DNA from: Bacteroidota bacterium
Lineage (GTDB): Bacteria > Bacteroidota > Bacteroidia > Bacteroidales > VadinHA17
Assembly: GCA_003250475.1 (NCBI GenBank)
Contig: QKGI01000045.1
Coordinates: 16,312 to 80,311, forward strand
Reading direction: 5' to 3'
Length of the DNA: 64,000 nucleotides
A program made the translations under genes and the position numbers. Shown here piece after piece: positions 33,674 to 42,889 of the stretch (its first letter is position 1; the number at the start of each line of letters is the position of its first letter). The notes under the pieces were generated by a model. It searched no databases. It saw nothing but the letters and a program-made list of their open reading frames with translations, and was not told the DNA's origin.

Positions 33674-35089
33674 ATGAAAGATTATCAGCTGGCCTGGAGA
33701 AACCTCTGGCGGAATAAAAGACGAACACTGATTACAGCGGCATCTGTATTCTTTGCTGTGTTTTTTGCTCTGGTAATGAGGTCGTTTCAGCTGGGCACAT
33801 ATAACAAAATGTACCGTGATGTCATCGAATCCTATTCCGGATACCTGCAGCTACAAAACACAGATTATCTTGATGAGCCCAATATCGACAACGGGTTTGT
33901 TGTTGATCAGGATATAACAGGCATGATTGAAAGCGATCCGAATGTGACCACTGTTATTCCCAGGCTGGAAGCTTTTGCCCTGGCTGCCGTCGGGAGCCGC
34001 ACCCAGGGGGTAATGGTCATAGGGATGGATCCGGACAAGGAGGATAAGGGATTCAACATCAGGAATCGTATGGTTAAATACAAGCTGACCCCTGATGCTG
34101 TCGAATCGCTGAAGGCGGAGAACCTGCCGGGCCGTACAGGCAAGTTACTGGATGTTTTTCTCAATGAATCATTTACTGATGAGGCGGGCCTTACCTCGAT
34201 TCTGGGTATCGACCGTTCTGACACCATGAAGGTACTCCCGCTTTTCAGAAAATATGCATCATTCAGAAATGCCTGCCTGGCGGCTTCTGACACCGGCTTT
34301 GCCGTGATAGGCAGCGGACTGTCCGAATACCTGCACGCCGGGGTCGGTGATACCATCGTACTGATGGGGCAGGGCTACCATGGAACGTCTGCCGCCGGGC
34401 TCTATGTTGTAAAGGGCGTTGTGATCATGCCACAGCCTGAGATAGACAACAGGTTCGTCTACCTAACACTCGATGATGCACGGTATCTTTATGATGCCCC
34501 CGGTATGGCGACCTCTGCCATAATAAGTATCACCGAGACCGGTGACAAAGAGCTTCATAACACACAGGAAAGGCTGACCCGGGTCTGTGGCGACGGGCTT
34601 GTAATACGAAACTGGAAAGAGATGAATGCTTTGCTTCTCAACCAGATGGAGGCAGACAATAAGAGTGGCGCCATCATGATAGGTATCCTGTACCTTGTCA
34701 TCGCCTTTGGAGTCTTTGGGACGGTACTGATGATGATGGCAGAGAGACGCAGGGAGTTTGGCATGCTGGTCTCGATAGGGATGCAGAAGAGCAAACTCGC
34801 CAAGGTGGTTTCCCTGGAGATGCTGCTGATCGGTTTGCTGGGTGTTGTTGCGGGAGTTGCAGCGTCCCTTCCTATAGTGTTTTACGGATACGCAAAACCC
34901 CTGAGATTCACCGGCGAGCTGGCCAGGATGTACGAAGACTATGGCTTTGAACCGGTGATGCCTATGCTATTACCCGACACCTATTACCTGTGGCAGGTGG
35001 TGATTGTGCTTCTGATACTTTCCATTGCGATAGCTTTTAGCATACGCAAAGTTTTCAAACTGAATATTATTAATGCTCTGAGAGCCTAA
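33674..35089 (+). CDS. FtsX/MacB-type ABC permease 1
   Basis: A 471-residue inner-membrane permease with one N-terminal TM (after DYQLAWRNLWRNKRRT), a large periplasmic domain (about 45-325) and three C-terminal TM helices (about 335-470) including FGVFGTVLMMMAERRREFGML, the FtsX coupling loop. The architecture matches LolC/E and MacB. It forms a pair with the next gene, a second non-identical permease, as in the LolC-LolE heterodimer, and the ATPase follows. Confidence 0.92.
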   Translation: MKDYQLAWRNLWRNKRRTLITAASVFFAVFFALVMRSFQLGTYNKMYRDVIESYSGYLQLQNTDYLDEPNIDNGFVVDQDITGMIESDPNVTTVIPRLEAFALAAVGSRTQGVMVIGMDPDKEDKGFNIRNRMVKYKLTPDAVESLKAENLPGRTGKLLDVFLNESFTDEAGLTSILGIDRSDTMKVLPLFRKYASFRNACLAASDTGFAVIGSGLSEYLHAGVGDTIVLMGQGYHGTSAAGLYVVKGVVIMPQPEIDNRFVYLTLDDARYLYDAPGMATSAIISITETGDKELHNTQERLTRVCGDGLVIRNWKEMNALLLNQMEADNKSGAIMIGILYLVIAFGVFGTVLMMMAERRREFGMLVSIGMQKSKLAKVVSLEMLLIGLLGVVAGVAASLPIVFYGYAKPLRFTGELARMYEDYGFEPVMPMLLPDTYYLWQVVIVLLILSIAIAFSIRKVFKLNIINALRA

Positions 35090-35101
35090 CTGAAAAGAAC
35101 C

Positions 35102-36529
35102 ATGATAACATCTTTAGCGTGGAAAAACGTATGGAGGAATAAAACCAGGAGCTTCACCGTCATCGCGGCGGTTACGGTTGGCGTTTTTGCCGGTGTGTTC
35201 GCTATGGCTGCAATAAACAGTTCCATAGTACAGAGGATCGATGCTGCCGTTAATGAAGAGCTTTCACATATACAGGTGAACAACCGAGAATTCAGGAGCA
35301 GCAGTGATATTCAGAATATCATTGCCGACCCCGGAGAAGTGGTATCGGTGCTTGAAAAGACCCCTGGAGTGACCAATTTCACCGGCAGGATCATCGTAAG
35401 GGGCATCGCTTCTACTGCAGGCGGCAGTGCCGGGGTGGAGATAACCGGAATAAACGTTGACAGGGAGAAACAGATGTTTACTCTTTCGGAAAGACTGATA
35501 CCCGGCACCGGCAGTTATTTTGACTCCGACACCAGGCTCAACAGTGCTTTTATCGGGGAGAAGCTGGCAAAGGAGCTCTATATTATCAGGTATATCCTTA
35601 CACCTGAAGCTTTCCGGTCACTTGAAGAGGCCGGTATCCCGGCTGCTGTCACTGAAAAACTCAGGTCTATCGAGGGGGAGAGATTCCCGACGGAGAAAAA
35701 GCTTTCTGAAGCCTGTGCCGGACTGCTCACTTCCGGGGAGATGAAGAAATACAGTCTCAATATCAGGGAGGCGGCATGGTCATACAGGGAAGGCTCAAAG
35801 ATCATCCTTTCATTCCTTGATGTTAGCGGTAACCAGACAGGTGCTGCGTTCAGGATCTGCGGCATCTACAGGACTAACAACGACTTTTTTGAGGCTACCT
35901 CGCTCTTTGTTCCCGAGGATGAGCTTCGAAGGCTTACAGGACTGGAAGAGGGTCAGTATCACCGGTTTATTGCAAGACTGGAGAACGATGATCTTACCGG
36001 CAAGGCGACATCAGAAATAAGGGAGGCCCTCCCCGGCCTGGAGGTGCTCAACTGGAAAGAGATACAGACGGACCTGGCCATGATAACAGACTATGTGAAC
36101 CAGATATATGGCATATTCATGGTGTTGATACTTGCGGCCCTTTCATTCGGAATAGTAAACACCATGCTGATGTCAGTACTGGAAAGGACGCGGGAGCTCG
36201 GCATGCTCTCCGCCATAGGCATGAACCGTCGCCGTATCTTCTCAATGATAATGCTTGAATCGATATTCCTCTCCGTTGTCGGCGGTTTTGCCGGTATGGC
36301 TGTAAGCGGGATCGTCATCGGAATCACCGGACATACAGGCATCAACCTTGTTAAGTACTCGGAGGGGTTGGAGGCTTTTGGGTATTCGGCTCACCTGTAT
36401 CCGACAATCGGAGGTGATTTCTTTATCATGCTGACGGTACTGATCGTACTTACAGGCATAATATCAGCGATATATCCTGCCCGGAAGGCATTGCAGATGA
36501 ATCCGGTTGAAGCTTTAAGAGGTGAATAA
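35102..36529 (+). CDS. FtsX/MacB-type ABC permease 2
   Basis: A 475-residue permease with the same topology as its neighbour: AWKNVWRNKTRSF, TM1, a periplasmic domain of about 290 residues, and three C-terminal TM helices with LSFGIVNTMLMSVLERTRELGML. The two permeases are clearly homologous in the terminal regions and differ in the periplasmic domains, so they probably act as a heterodimer. The gap to permease 1 is 12 bp and to the ATPase 18 bp. Confidence 0.92.
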   Translation: MITSLAWKNVWRNKTRSFTVIAAVTVGVFAGVFAMAAINSSIVQRIDAAVNEELSHIQVNNREFRSSSDIQNIIADPGEVVSVLEKTPGVTNFTGRIIVRGIASTAGGSAGVEITGINVDREKQMFTLSERLIPGTGSYFDSDTRLNSAFIGEKLAKELYIIRYILTPEAFRSLEEAGIPAAVTEKLRSIEGERFPTEKKLSEACAGLLTSGEMKKYSLNIREAAWSYREGSKIILSFLDVSGNQTGAAFRICGIYRTNNDFFEATSLFVPEDELRRLTGLEEGQYHRFIARLENDDLTGKATSEIREALPGLEVLNWKEIQTDLAMITDYVNQIYGIFMVLILAALSFGIVNTMLMSVLERTRELGMLSAIGMNRRRIFSMIMLESIFLSVVGGFAGMAVSGIVIGITGHTGINLVKYSEGLEAFGYSAHLYPTIGGDFFIMLTVLIVLTGIISAIYPARKALQMNPVEALRGE

Positions 36530-36547
36530 TAATAAAACAAGATAACA

Positions 36548-37243
36548 ATGAAAGTAGTCGAAATCAATGACGTTTATAAGACCTACCGTGATACAGAGGT
36601 CGAAGTCAGGGCAATTAACGGAGTGACTCTCAGCTTTGAAAAGGGAGATTTTGCAGTGATCGTCGGTCCTTCGGGATCAGGGAAGACCACCTTGCTTAAC
36701 CTTATAGGAGGTCTTGACCAGCCCACCGGAGGAGAGATCATAGTCGCGGGGCACCACCTCTCGGAGCTCAGGCCATCGGAACTTATCGACTTCCGGATGG
36801 AACATGTGGGATTTGTATTCCAGTCATATAATCTTATCCCTGTTCTTACAGCAGCTGAGAATGTGGGGTTCATCATGAACCTCCAGAAGTGGCCCAAAGA
36901 GAAAAGAAAAGCCCGTACAGACGAACTGCTGGAGTCGGTGGGGCTGGCAGACCGTCACAACAGCCGTCCCTCTCAACTCTCCGGCGGACAGCAGCAAAGG
37001 GTTGCCGTTGCACGGGCCCTGGCACCGAGGCCGGAGTTCATTCTTGCCGATGAACCTACTGCGAACCTGGATTCAAAGTCGGCGGAAACCCTGCTTGATA
37101 TCATGGAAAAACTTAACCAGGAGGAAAATATGACGTTTATATTTTCCACGCATGATGCAAGGGTAATGAAGAGAGCCCGCAGGGTCATCACCCTGGAAGA
37201 CGGCAGGATTATCTCTGACGAAAGAACAAACCACAATTCATGA
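36548..37243 (+). CDS. LolD-like ABC transporter ATP-binding protein
   Basis: A 231-residue ATPase of the LolD/MacB (MJ0796) group. Visible motifs are Walker A GPSGSGKTT, the Q-loop FVFQSYNLIPVL, the signature LSGGQQQRVAVARAL, Walker B FILADEPT and the H-loop STHD. It powers the two FtsX-type permeases encoded upstream, most likely as a mechanotransmission-type machine that extracts substrates from the inner membrane rather than pumping them through a pore. Its stop codon overlaps the start of the barrel gene (ATGA). Confidence 0.95.
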   Translation: MKVVEINDVYKTYRDTEVEVRAINGVTLSFEKGDFAVIVGPSGSGKTTLLNLIGGLDQPTGGEIIVAGHHLSELRPSELIDFRMEHVGFVFQSYNLIPVLTAAENVGFIMNLQKWPKEKRKARTDELLESVGLADRHNSRPSQLSGGQQQRVAVARALAPRPEFILADEPTANLDSKSAETLLDIMEKLNQEENMTFIFSTHDARVMKRARRVITLEDGRIISDERTNHNS

Positions 37244-38391
37244 CGAGACTGTTGATCACGGCAGCGCTGCTGCTCTGCATTTCAGGCTCAGTGCATGCCC
37301 AGGAGGGAGAAGAGAGGTTCACCGTCGCCGGATATGCCTCATGGCTGCATATGGCAATGTTTGAGAAGCCGTCAGAGGCATGGATGAACAGCAGCATGCT
37401 ACATAACAGATTGAATTTCAGAGTTTATCCCGGGAGCCATACCACCATTGCACTTGAGGTAAGGAACAGGTTTGTTACCGGAGACATGATAAACCTGGAT
37501 CCATCCTATATCCAGGGTCTTGCCAAAGATGACGGGCTGCTCGACATGTCATTTAATCTTTCGGAAGGTAATTCCTATGTGCTTAACACAATGATTGACA
37601 GGCTCTATATAGACTTTACTGCTGGCCGGTTACAGGTCAGGGCGGGTCGTCAGCGCATCAACTGGAGCCAGGCAATGGTATGGAACCCCAACGACATATT
37701 TAATACCTACTCGTTTTTCGATTTCGACTATATTGAAAGACCGGGCAGCGATGCTTTGCGATTAACATATTCAACAGGCCCTGCTTCGGCAGCCGAACTG
37801 GTAGCAAAAATTGACGCGGCAGATAACATTACGGCTGCCGCCCTTTACAGATTCAGCCTTCTAAATACCGACATTCAATTCATCGCAGGAGAGACTGACG
37901 GCGACTATCTTACGGCAGGAATGGGTTGGTCCGGGGCTGTCGGCTCGGTGTCCGTGAGGGGAGAGGCTACCCTCTTTTCCCCGTTCACGCGTGCGGAAGG
38001 AGAGAAAAACACCCTTATTGCCACTGCCGGTCTTGACAAGGTTTTTTCAGACAAGGTGACAGCCCTCGCCCAGGTAATGTACTCAAATAATCCCGTTGAC
38101 CTGCAGAGCTTTACGCAACTTTATGGCGGCGGGCTGACAGCCATGCAGCTTGCATTCTCAAAGTTCAGTGCCGTGGGACAGGTCAGCTATGCCCCCGTAC
38201 CACTTCTCAACATTTCACTTTCAGGAATATGGTACCCTGACCTGAAAGGATTTTATGCCGGACCCTCCGTCGATTTTTCAATGGCCGAAAACATTGACTT
38301 CACCTTCCTCTGGCAGCACTTCAACAGCATCATTGCCGAAAATGAAGTACGTATCAACCTAGGGTTCATAAGGTTTAAATATAGTTTCTGA
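37240..38391 (+). CDS. Outer membrane beta-barrel protein of the Lol-like operon (DUF1302-like)
   Basis: A 383-residue exported protein with signal peptide (about 1-21, ending SVHAQ) and a beta-strand-rich sequence ending in LGFIRFKYSF, an aromatic C-terminus used for Bam insertion. The block VRAGRQRINWSQAMVWNPNDI resembles the GRQ-x-NW...NP-D segment of DUF1302 proteins, which in Proteobacteria neighbour a LolA-like protein and an RND permease. The translational coupling to the ATPase indicates it is the outer-membrane component of this transporter. The similarity to DUF1302 is by eye only. Confidence 0.75.
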   Translation: MTRLLITAALLLCISGSVHAQEGEERFTVAGYASWLHMAMFEKPSEAWMNSSMLHNRLNFRVYPGSHTTIALEVRNRFVTGDMINLDPSYIQGLAKDDGLLDMSFNLSEGNSYVLNTMIDRLYIDFTAGRLQVRAGRQRINWSQAMVWNPNDIFNTYSFFDFDYIERPGSDALRLTYSTGPASAAELVAKIDAADNITAAALYRFSLLNTDIQFIAGETDGDYLTAGMGWSGAVGSVSVRGEATLFSPFTRAEGEKNTLIATAGLDKVFSDKVTALAQVMYSNNPVDLQSFTQLYGGGLTAMQLAFSKFSAVGQVSYAPVPLLNISLSGIWYPDLKGFYAGPSVDFSMAENIDFTFLWQHFNSIIAENEVRINLGFIRFKYSF

Positions 38392-38403
38392 AATTTTCAT
38401 ACT

Positions 38404-38425
38404 TTTACGGGGTTAATTCCGTAAA
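38404..38425 (+). promoter_or_regulatory. Hairpin/dyad just before the methyltransferase-like gene
   Basis: TTTACGG (38404-38410) and CCGTAAA (38419-38425) form a perfect 7-bp dyad with an 8-nt centre, ending 1 bp before the start codon. It could reduce translation as an RNA hairpin or serve as an operator; there is no T-run after it. Confidence 0.35.
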
Positions 38426-38426
38426 C

Positions 38427-39161
38427 ATGTCACTTGTTCATGAGCTCGAGAAAACAGGTAACTGGCTGTTCAGAAGAAGAAGCTGGTTGCCTGTTGCAGT
38501 ACTTGTACTGGCAGTAGTTTATCTTTTCATTGCCAACCGCAGCGTAATATATTTCAATTATACATGGGAGATAATATGCATCCTGATCTCAGTCGCCGGA
38601 GAACTGTTAAGATCTTATACCGTGGGTCATGTCCCGCGTAATACCTCGGGACGTAATGTGACGGATCAGCTTGCCGACGAACTCAATACCACCGGGATAT
38701 ATTCTGTTGTCCGCCATCCCCTCTACGTGGGTAATTTCCTTATGTGGTTCGGACCGGTCCTCTTCCTCAGGTCTGTATGGTGCGTCATCATTTTTATTCT
38801 CGCTTACTGGATATATTATGAAAGGATAATATTTGCCGAAGAGCAGTATCTGCGGAGGAAGTTCGGAGAGGCCTATGATGCGTGGGCCTTGAGGGTGAAA
38901 GCCGTGATTCCCGGATTCAGACACTGCAGAAAACCCGACCTTCCCTTCTCCCTGAAAAATGCTCTCAAGCGGGAATACAACAGCATAGTCAACCTGTTTC
39001 TGGTATTTGCTCTTCTTGACCTGTTCCGCAACATAGCAGTTACCGGAAAGGTTTATATAGAACCCCTTTATGCAACATTGCTTGTGGCTGCCATTGTTTT
39101 CTGGTCAGTCATAAGGTACCTGGTCAAGAGAACGAAGTTCCTCCATGTTGCAGGGCGATAG
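38427..39161 (+). CDS. Isoprenylcysteine carboxyl methyltransferase-like membrane protein (PEMT/ICMT family)
   Basis: A 244-residue multi-spanning membrane protein. The SAM-binding block of the PEMT/ICMT superfamily is clear: GIYSVVRHPLYVGNFL, followed by YYERIIFAEEQYLRRKFGEAYDAW. Two further TM helices at the C-terminus (about 185-230) are extra relative to short ICMT proteins. Bacterial members methylate varied lipids or stay uncharacterised, since prenylated CaaX proteins are absent. It follows the Lol-like operon by 35 bp and may belong to it. Confidence 0.82.
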   Translation: MSLVHELEKTGNWLFRRRSWLPVAVLVLAVVYLFIANRSVIYFNYTWEIICILISVAGELLRSYTVGHVPRNTSGRNVTDQLADELNTTGIYSVVRHPLYVGNFLMWFGPVLFLRSVWCVIIFILAYWIYYERIIFAEEQYLRRKFGEAYDAWALRVKAVIPGFRHCRKPDLPFSLKNALKREYNSIVNLFLVFALLDLFRNIAVTGKVYIEPLYATLLVAAIVFWSVIRYLVKRTKFLHVAGR

Positions 39162-39172
39162 ACAGGGTCTTG

Positions 39173-39877
39173 CTACCTGTCTCTTGCTCCCATGAATATC
39201 ATTATATAGTAGATGAGTGTTGCCAGCGATCCGAGTGCTGCAATTATGTATGTATAGGCAGCCCACTTAAGTGCATCGCGGGCCTTGCCATATGTGTCGG
39301 GATATGTTATGCCTGCACTTGCAAGCCAGACCAGGGCTCTTTTAGATGCATTGATCTCTACCGGAAGGGTGATGATACTGAAGAGGGTGGTGATGGCAAA
39401 GAGCACAATCCCGACAAGCAGTATTTCCGGCCTCGAATTAATGAGTACAAGTCCGGCTATCAGAACCCACTGGATCCAGTTAGATGAGAAACTTACTACC
39501 GGAGCCAGCTTTGACCTCATGTTAAGCCATGCATATGACTGGGCATGCTGCAGGGCGTGGCCGGTTTCATGAGCTGCCACGGCTGCAGCAGCCACACTGT
39601 TGCCGGAGTAGACGTCGCGGCTCAGGTTAATTGTCTTCTTCAGAGGATTGTAGTGGTCGGTGAGTTCACCCTGCACGCTCTGTACTATAACGCCGGTTAC
39701 CCCGTTGTCACGGAGCATCTTTTCAGCCACATCACGCCCTGTCATGCCACCCGCGACAGGTATTTTTGAGTAAGTTCTGAATTTTGATTTCAGCCTGGCG
39801 CTGACAAGCCAGCTGAGTAACATGAATACAATGAATATTATCCAGTATGTTCCGTTATGTAAAAACATTGTTTCCAT
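39173..39877 (-). CDS. Membrane zinc metallopeptidase (YugP family)
   Basis: A 234-residue membrane protein of the YugP-like zinc peptidase family. An N-terminal TM (about 11-27) is followed by a soluble segment with the zinc motif [10 protein letters not shown] (His103, Glu104, His107), preceded by [10 protein letters not shown], and three further TM helices (about 125-155, 160-180, 208-230). Family function is unknown. It is convergent with the methyltransferase-like gene with 11 bp between stops. Met4 (39868) is an alternative start. Confidence 0.88.
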   Translation of the reverse strand: METMFLHNGTYWIIFIVFMLLSWLVSARLKSKFRTYSKIPVAGGMTGRDVAEKMLRDNGVTGVIVQSVQGELTDHYNPLKKTINLSRDVYSGNSVAAAAVAAHETGHALQHAQSYAWLNMRSKLAPVVSFSSNWIQWVLIAGLVLINSRPEILLVGIVLFAITTLFSIITLPVEINASKRALVWLASAGITYPDTYGKARDALKWAAYTYIIAALGSLATLIYYIMIFMGARDR

Positions 39878-39985
39878 CGTTCGGGAATATTTCTTTTTTA
39901 TAATACACTCAAAACGCAGACCAATTGTAATAAGTTCTTAAAAGAGGTCATTTTGTCATGCCGAATCATCTTATCTTTGAAGGCG

Positions 39986-40300
39986 ATGCAAAGGATGATT
40001 GCAAAGATATTGACTTTTCTGCTGTTGATACCTGTCTGGTTTTACCGGTGGTTCATCTCCCCTTTGACCCCGCCGTCATGCCGTCATGTGCCAACCTGTT
40101 CCAGTTATGCCATCGATGCTTTCAGGATGCATGGCCCCATAACAGGCCTGATACTCTCGACTGACAGAATATTGCGGTGCAGACCCGGGGGGACACACGG
40201 TTATGATCCTGTTCCCCGGTTCATTTTTAAAAGGTACCGGTCTGGCAGAACCGCTCTACGGAGGGCCCCCCGATGCAACCGGCTGAAGGAAAGGGATTAA
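39986..40300 (+). CDS. yidD: Membrane protein insertion efficiency factor YidD
   Basis: A 104-residue YidD homologue, which helps insertion of inner-membrane proteins by YidC. The core is unmistakable: a TM/amphipathic N-terminus with [10 protein letters not shown], then [15 protein letters not shown] and ILRCRPGG-x-GYDPVP. The reading frame is open from 39953, but a perfect -7 element TATCTTTG at 39972-39979 lies inside that extension, so the ATG at 39986 (or 39995) is preferred. The C-terminal 25 residues are a basic, non-conserved tail. Its stop codon overlaps the stop of the convergent LytTR gene. Confidence 0.9.
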   Translation: MQRMIAKILTFLLLIPVWFYRWFISPLTPPSCRHVPTCSSYAIDAFRMHGPITGLILSTDRILRCRPGGTHGYDPVPRFIFKRYRSGRTALRRAPRCNRLKERD

Positions 40301-41049
40301 AAACTAAGTTTTTCCCTGAGTATCTTATACCCGGCCCGGCTGACCGGTATCTTCTCACCGGACTTTAGGACGGCCACATAATTATCTTTGCTGTAGGGTT
40401 CAAGGCGTGATATATGCTCCACGTTGACCATATATGATCTGTGTACCCTGATGAAAAGTCCCGGTGGCAGGTGCTCCTCATAATATTTCATTGTCTTGGG
40501 CTTGAGAGCCTTTCCCTCGCTGTAATAAATCATTACATAGTCGTCCTCAGCAGCCAGGTAGGAGACCATGTTCAGGGGGATTATTTTTATTCCTGCCCCT
40601 TTTCTGAACACAATCCTTGTCAGATAGCCTTCTGCCTCCGAGGCTGAGGCAACAAGCCTGTCCATTTTTTCTGTCTCGGGAGTCTCCCTGGAGATTCTGT
40701 TGACAGCCTTGGCAAGGGCATCATCAAAGCGTTCCTTTGAAAACGGTTTAAGGAGGTAATCGACCGCATTCAGCTCGAATGCTCTTATAGCATACTGGTC
40801 AAAGGCTGTCGTGAATATTACCTCCGGCTTTTCATCGATCACCTCCAGCAGTTCGAAACCGGTCAGCTTGGGCATCTGGATATCCAGAAAGATAAGATCA
40901 GGGCGTTTCTCCTTTATCTCCCTGGCTCCGCAGAAGCCGTCGCCGCACTCTCCGGCAATCTCTATCTCCGGATGGTCTTTAAGCATAAACCTGATAAGCT
41001 CCCTGGCCGGGGCCTCATCCTCTATGATCAATGCTCTGATAGTCTTCAT
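40297..41049 (-). CDS. LytTR-family response regulator
   Basis: A 250-residue regulator with an N-terminal receiver (about 4-120: IIEDE, phospho-acceptor Asp56 in FLDIQMP, LLKPF) and a C-terminal LytTR DNA-binding domain (about 150-248, with [14 protein letters not shown]). The ATG at 41049 starts the receiver; the longer frame overlaps the kinase gene and is not used. It is the last gene of a unit with a LytS-type kinase (13 bp), a LiaF-like protein and a DUF5668 protein, so the kinase is its probable partner. Confidence 0.94.
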   Translation of the reverse strand: MKTIRALIIEDEAPARELIRFMLKDHPEIEIAGECGDGFCGAREIKEKRPDLIFLDIQMPKLTGFELLEVIDEKPEVIFTTAFDQYAIRAFELNAVDYLLKPFSKERFDDALAKAVNRISRETPETEKMDRLVASASEAEGYLTRIVFRKGAGIKIIPLNMVSYLAAEDDYVMIYYSEGKALKPKTMKYYEEHLPPGLFIRVHRSYMVNVEHISRLEPYSKDNYVAVLKSGEKIPVSRAGYKILREKLSF

Positions 41050-41062
41050 GCTGTTATGTTTA

Positions 41063-42121
41063 TTAATTCTTTCGGTATGGGAACCTGACCACAACTGTAA
41101 AGCTGTCATCGGTACGGTTTACTGTGAGATCAGCCTTGTTCCCGAAGAAGAGTTCAAGCCTGCTGCCCACGTTCTTCAGACCGATGCCGGCCCCCTTGCG
41201 TGTGACGACAGATTCCGTGTCGACGTTATTGGCAACGGTGATGATCACCATATCATTGTTTTTCCTGGCAGTGGTTTTGATGGTTACCTCTTCTGTTGAT
41301 TCATAGACTCCGTGTTTGACCGCATTCTCATACAATGGCTGGAGCAGCATCCCGGGCATGAGTGCGGAAAGGCATTCCGGGCTGATATCCTCTTCAATCG
41401 TCAGCCGGTCTCCAAACCTGACCTTCTCAATCTGCAGGTAAAGGCGGAGGCATTCCATCTCGTTTTGCAGTGTTACCGGTTGTTCGTTCCTCGATGACAG
41501 GGAATAGCGCATGAAGTCCGAAAGTTTCACTATCATCTCTCTTGCCCTGAGAGGATCAGTTAATGTCAGTGAACTCACTGAGTTGAGGCTGTTAAAGAGA
41601 AAATGGGGATTTATCTGTGATCTGAGCATCTTAAGCTCTCCCTCCCTCACCAGAGACTCCAGCTGCGCCTGACGCTGTACCTTTTCGGCCAGTCTTGCGG
41701 CGCTGAGAAAGAGGTAATATACCAGGATTATGAGAAAGAATACCAGGATGCCTGCCGTAGCCCTGAAAACAAGGACTGACTGCCAGAAGATGTCAAAATC
41801 TATCTTTTCCTGAACAATGAGCCTGACGATGAATTTTGTCCCCAGGAGCCATACCAGAATAGTCATGGAGCCGGTCAGCAGAACATTCAGGACAGAGGAG
41901 TATGTCTGGTTGTCGCCTTTCAGTATATACCGTAACGGATACCATACGGCCAGTCCCAGCAATCCATATAAAACCATGGAAACAAATCCGTCAGCGATAG
42001 CCGCTTCTACCCTGCTCCCATATACAAAATGAATGAGAAGTGCCTGGCCGGTTGCCAGTAACAACCATGCCAGACACCATATAATAAGCCTTGTTCTGCT
42101 TTCAAGCAGCGGATGCTTCAT
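41063..42121 (-). CDS. LytS/YehU-type sensor histidine kinase
   Basis: A 352-residue kinase with four TM helices (about 11-32, 43-63, 78-98, 117-140) and a His_kinase domain with QINPHFLFNSLNSVSS, the phospho-acceptor His being in NPHF, and the ATPase motif LLQPLYENAVKHG followed by KGAGIGLKNVGSRL. There is no separate periplasmic domain, so the signal is likely sensed in or at the membrane. It lies between the LiaF-like gene (3 bp) and the LytTR regulator gene. Confidence 0.94.
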   Translation of the reverse strand: MKHPLLESRTRLIIWCLAWLLLATGQALLIHFVYGSRVEAAIADGFVSMVLYGLLGLAVWYPLRYILKGDNQTYSSVLNVLLTGSMTILVWLLGTKFIVRLIVQEKIDFDIFWQSVLVFRATAGILVFFLIILVYYLFLSAARLAEKVQRQAQLESLVREGELKMLRSQINPHFLFNSLNSVSSLTLTDPLRAREMIVKLSDFMRYSLSSRNEQPVTLQNEMECLRLYLQIEKVRFGDRLTIEEDISPECLSALMPGMLLQPLYENAVKHGVYESTEEVTIKTTARKNNDMVIITVANNVDTESVVTRKGAGIGLKNVGSRLELFFGNKADLTVNRTDDSFTVVVRFPYRKN

Positions 42122-42124
42122 CTT

Positions 42125-42865
42125 TTATTTATAGCTTTTGACCTCTCCCCCTCCAAAAATCACAGTGCCCTTTATTGTGAGCGACCGGGTGTTGTCCTTA
42201 ATAACATCTCCCCTTAACTTCCTGCTGTCGGAGAATCCTCCGAGGATAGGGGTCACATTTATTATTATATTCCAGCTATCCGGTACGATGATGGTTGTTC
42301 CACCAAAGATACAGGTAATTTCAATCGCATTATCGCCGGGGGCAAGAGATGATCTGGTCAGGTCAACCTCACCTCCACCGAATATGGAGGTTATCTTTCC
42401 TCCCTTGAAATTGTCGGTTATCAGCTGACGTTCCGCTCCGCTGAAGATATTGACATAATCAATATAATCAGCTTTGCTGGACTCTGAGAAATCCAGCCTC
42501 TTCACGAGCCTCTTGGAGTTCAGGAGTAATACTATTCCTATTACGATGAATAGGGCAGGCCAGAAGAAATTAAAGGATCTGAAGAAATCGGTGAACAGTT
42601 CCGGAATCATGAAGAACCCTCCCACGGCTATCATTATTATACCGGGGGTTTTATTATCTGATCCTGCGAGAACAATGATGCCGATCACCACCAGCAGCAT
42701 CTGCCAGCTGAATATTATGTCATCAATAAAGTGATCAAGCGGCTCGGGAAGTACCGTGGATTTTTTTACGATGAGGATCAGTCCTGCTATTATAAGCAGG
42801 ATTCCAATGATAAACCTGTTGGAAGTTTCCCCACGTCTTGACGGTTTGTTCATTTCGTTTTCCAT
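42125..42865 (-). CDS. LiaF-like membrane protein (DUF5668 plus LiaF C-terminal domain)
   Basis: A 246-residue protein with four short N-terminal hydrophobic segments (about 18-125, typical of DUF5668/LiaF) and a cytoplasmic beta-helical C-terminal domain (about 140-246) with repeated IFGGGEV / IFGGTTI / ILGGF turns. In Bacillus LiaF inhibits the LiaSR envelope-stress system. The gene lies 3 bp before a LytS-type kinase, so a similar inhibitor or co-sensor role is inferred. A Met5 start is possible. Confidence 0.85.
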   Translation of the reverse strand: MENEMNKPSRRGETSNRFIIGILLIIAGLILIVKKSTVLPEPLDHFIDDIIFSWQMLLVVIGIIVLAGSDNKTPGIIMIAVGGFFMIPELFTDFFRSFNFFWPALFIVIGIVLLLNSKRLVKRLDFSESSKADYIDYVNIFSGAERQLITDNFKGGKITSIFGGGEVDLTRSSLAPGDNAIEITCIFGGTTIIVPDSWNIIINVTPILGGFSDSRKLRGDVIKDNTRSLTIKGTVIFGGGEVKSYK

Positions 42866-42889
42866 TGTTTAAGAGATTATCGGTTTCTG

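Noticed and set aside
39953-39985. Earlier ATG for yidD at 39953
   Set aside because: A perfect -7 promoter element lies inside this stretch and the residues do not match the family N-terminus.
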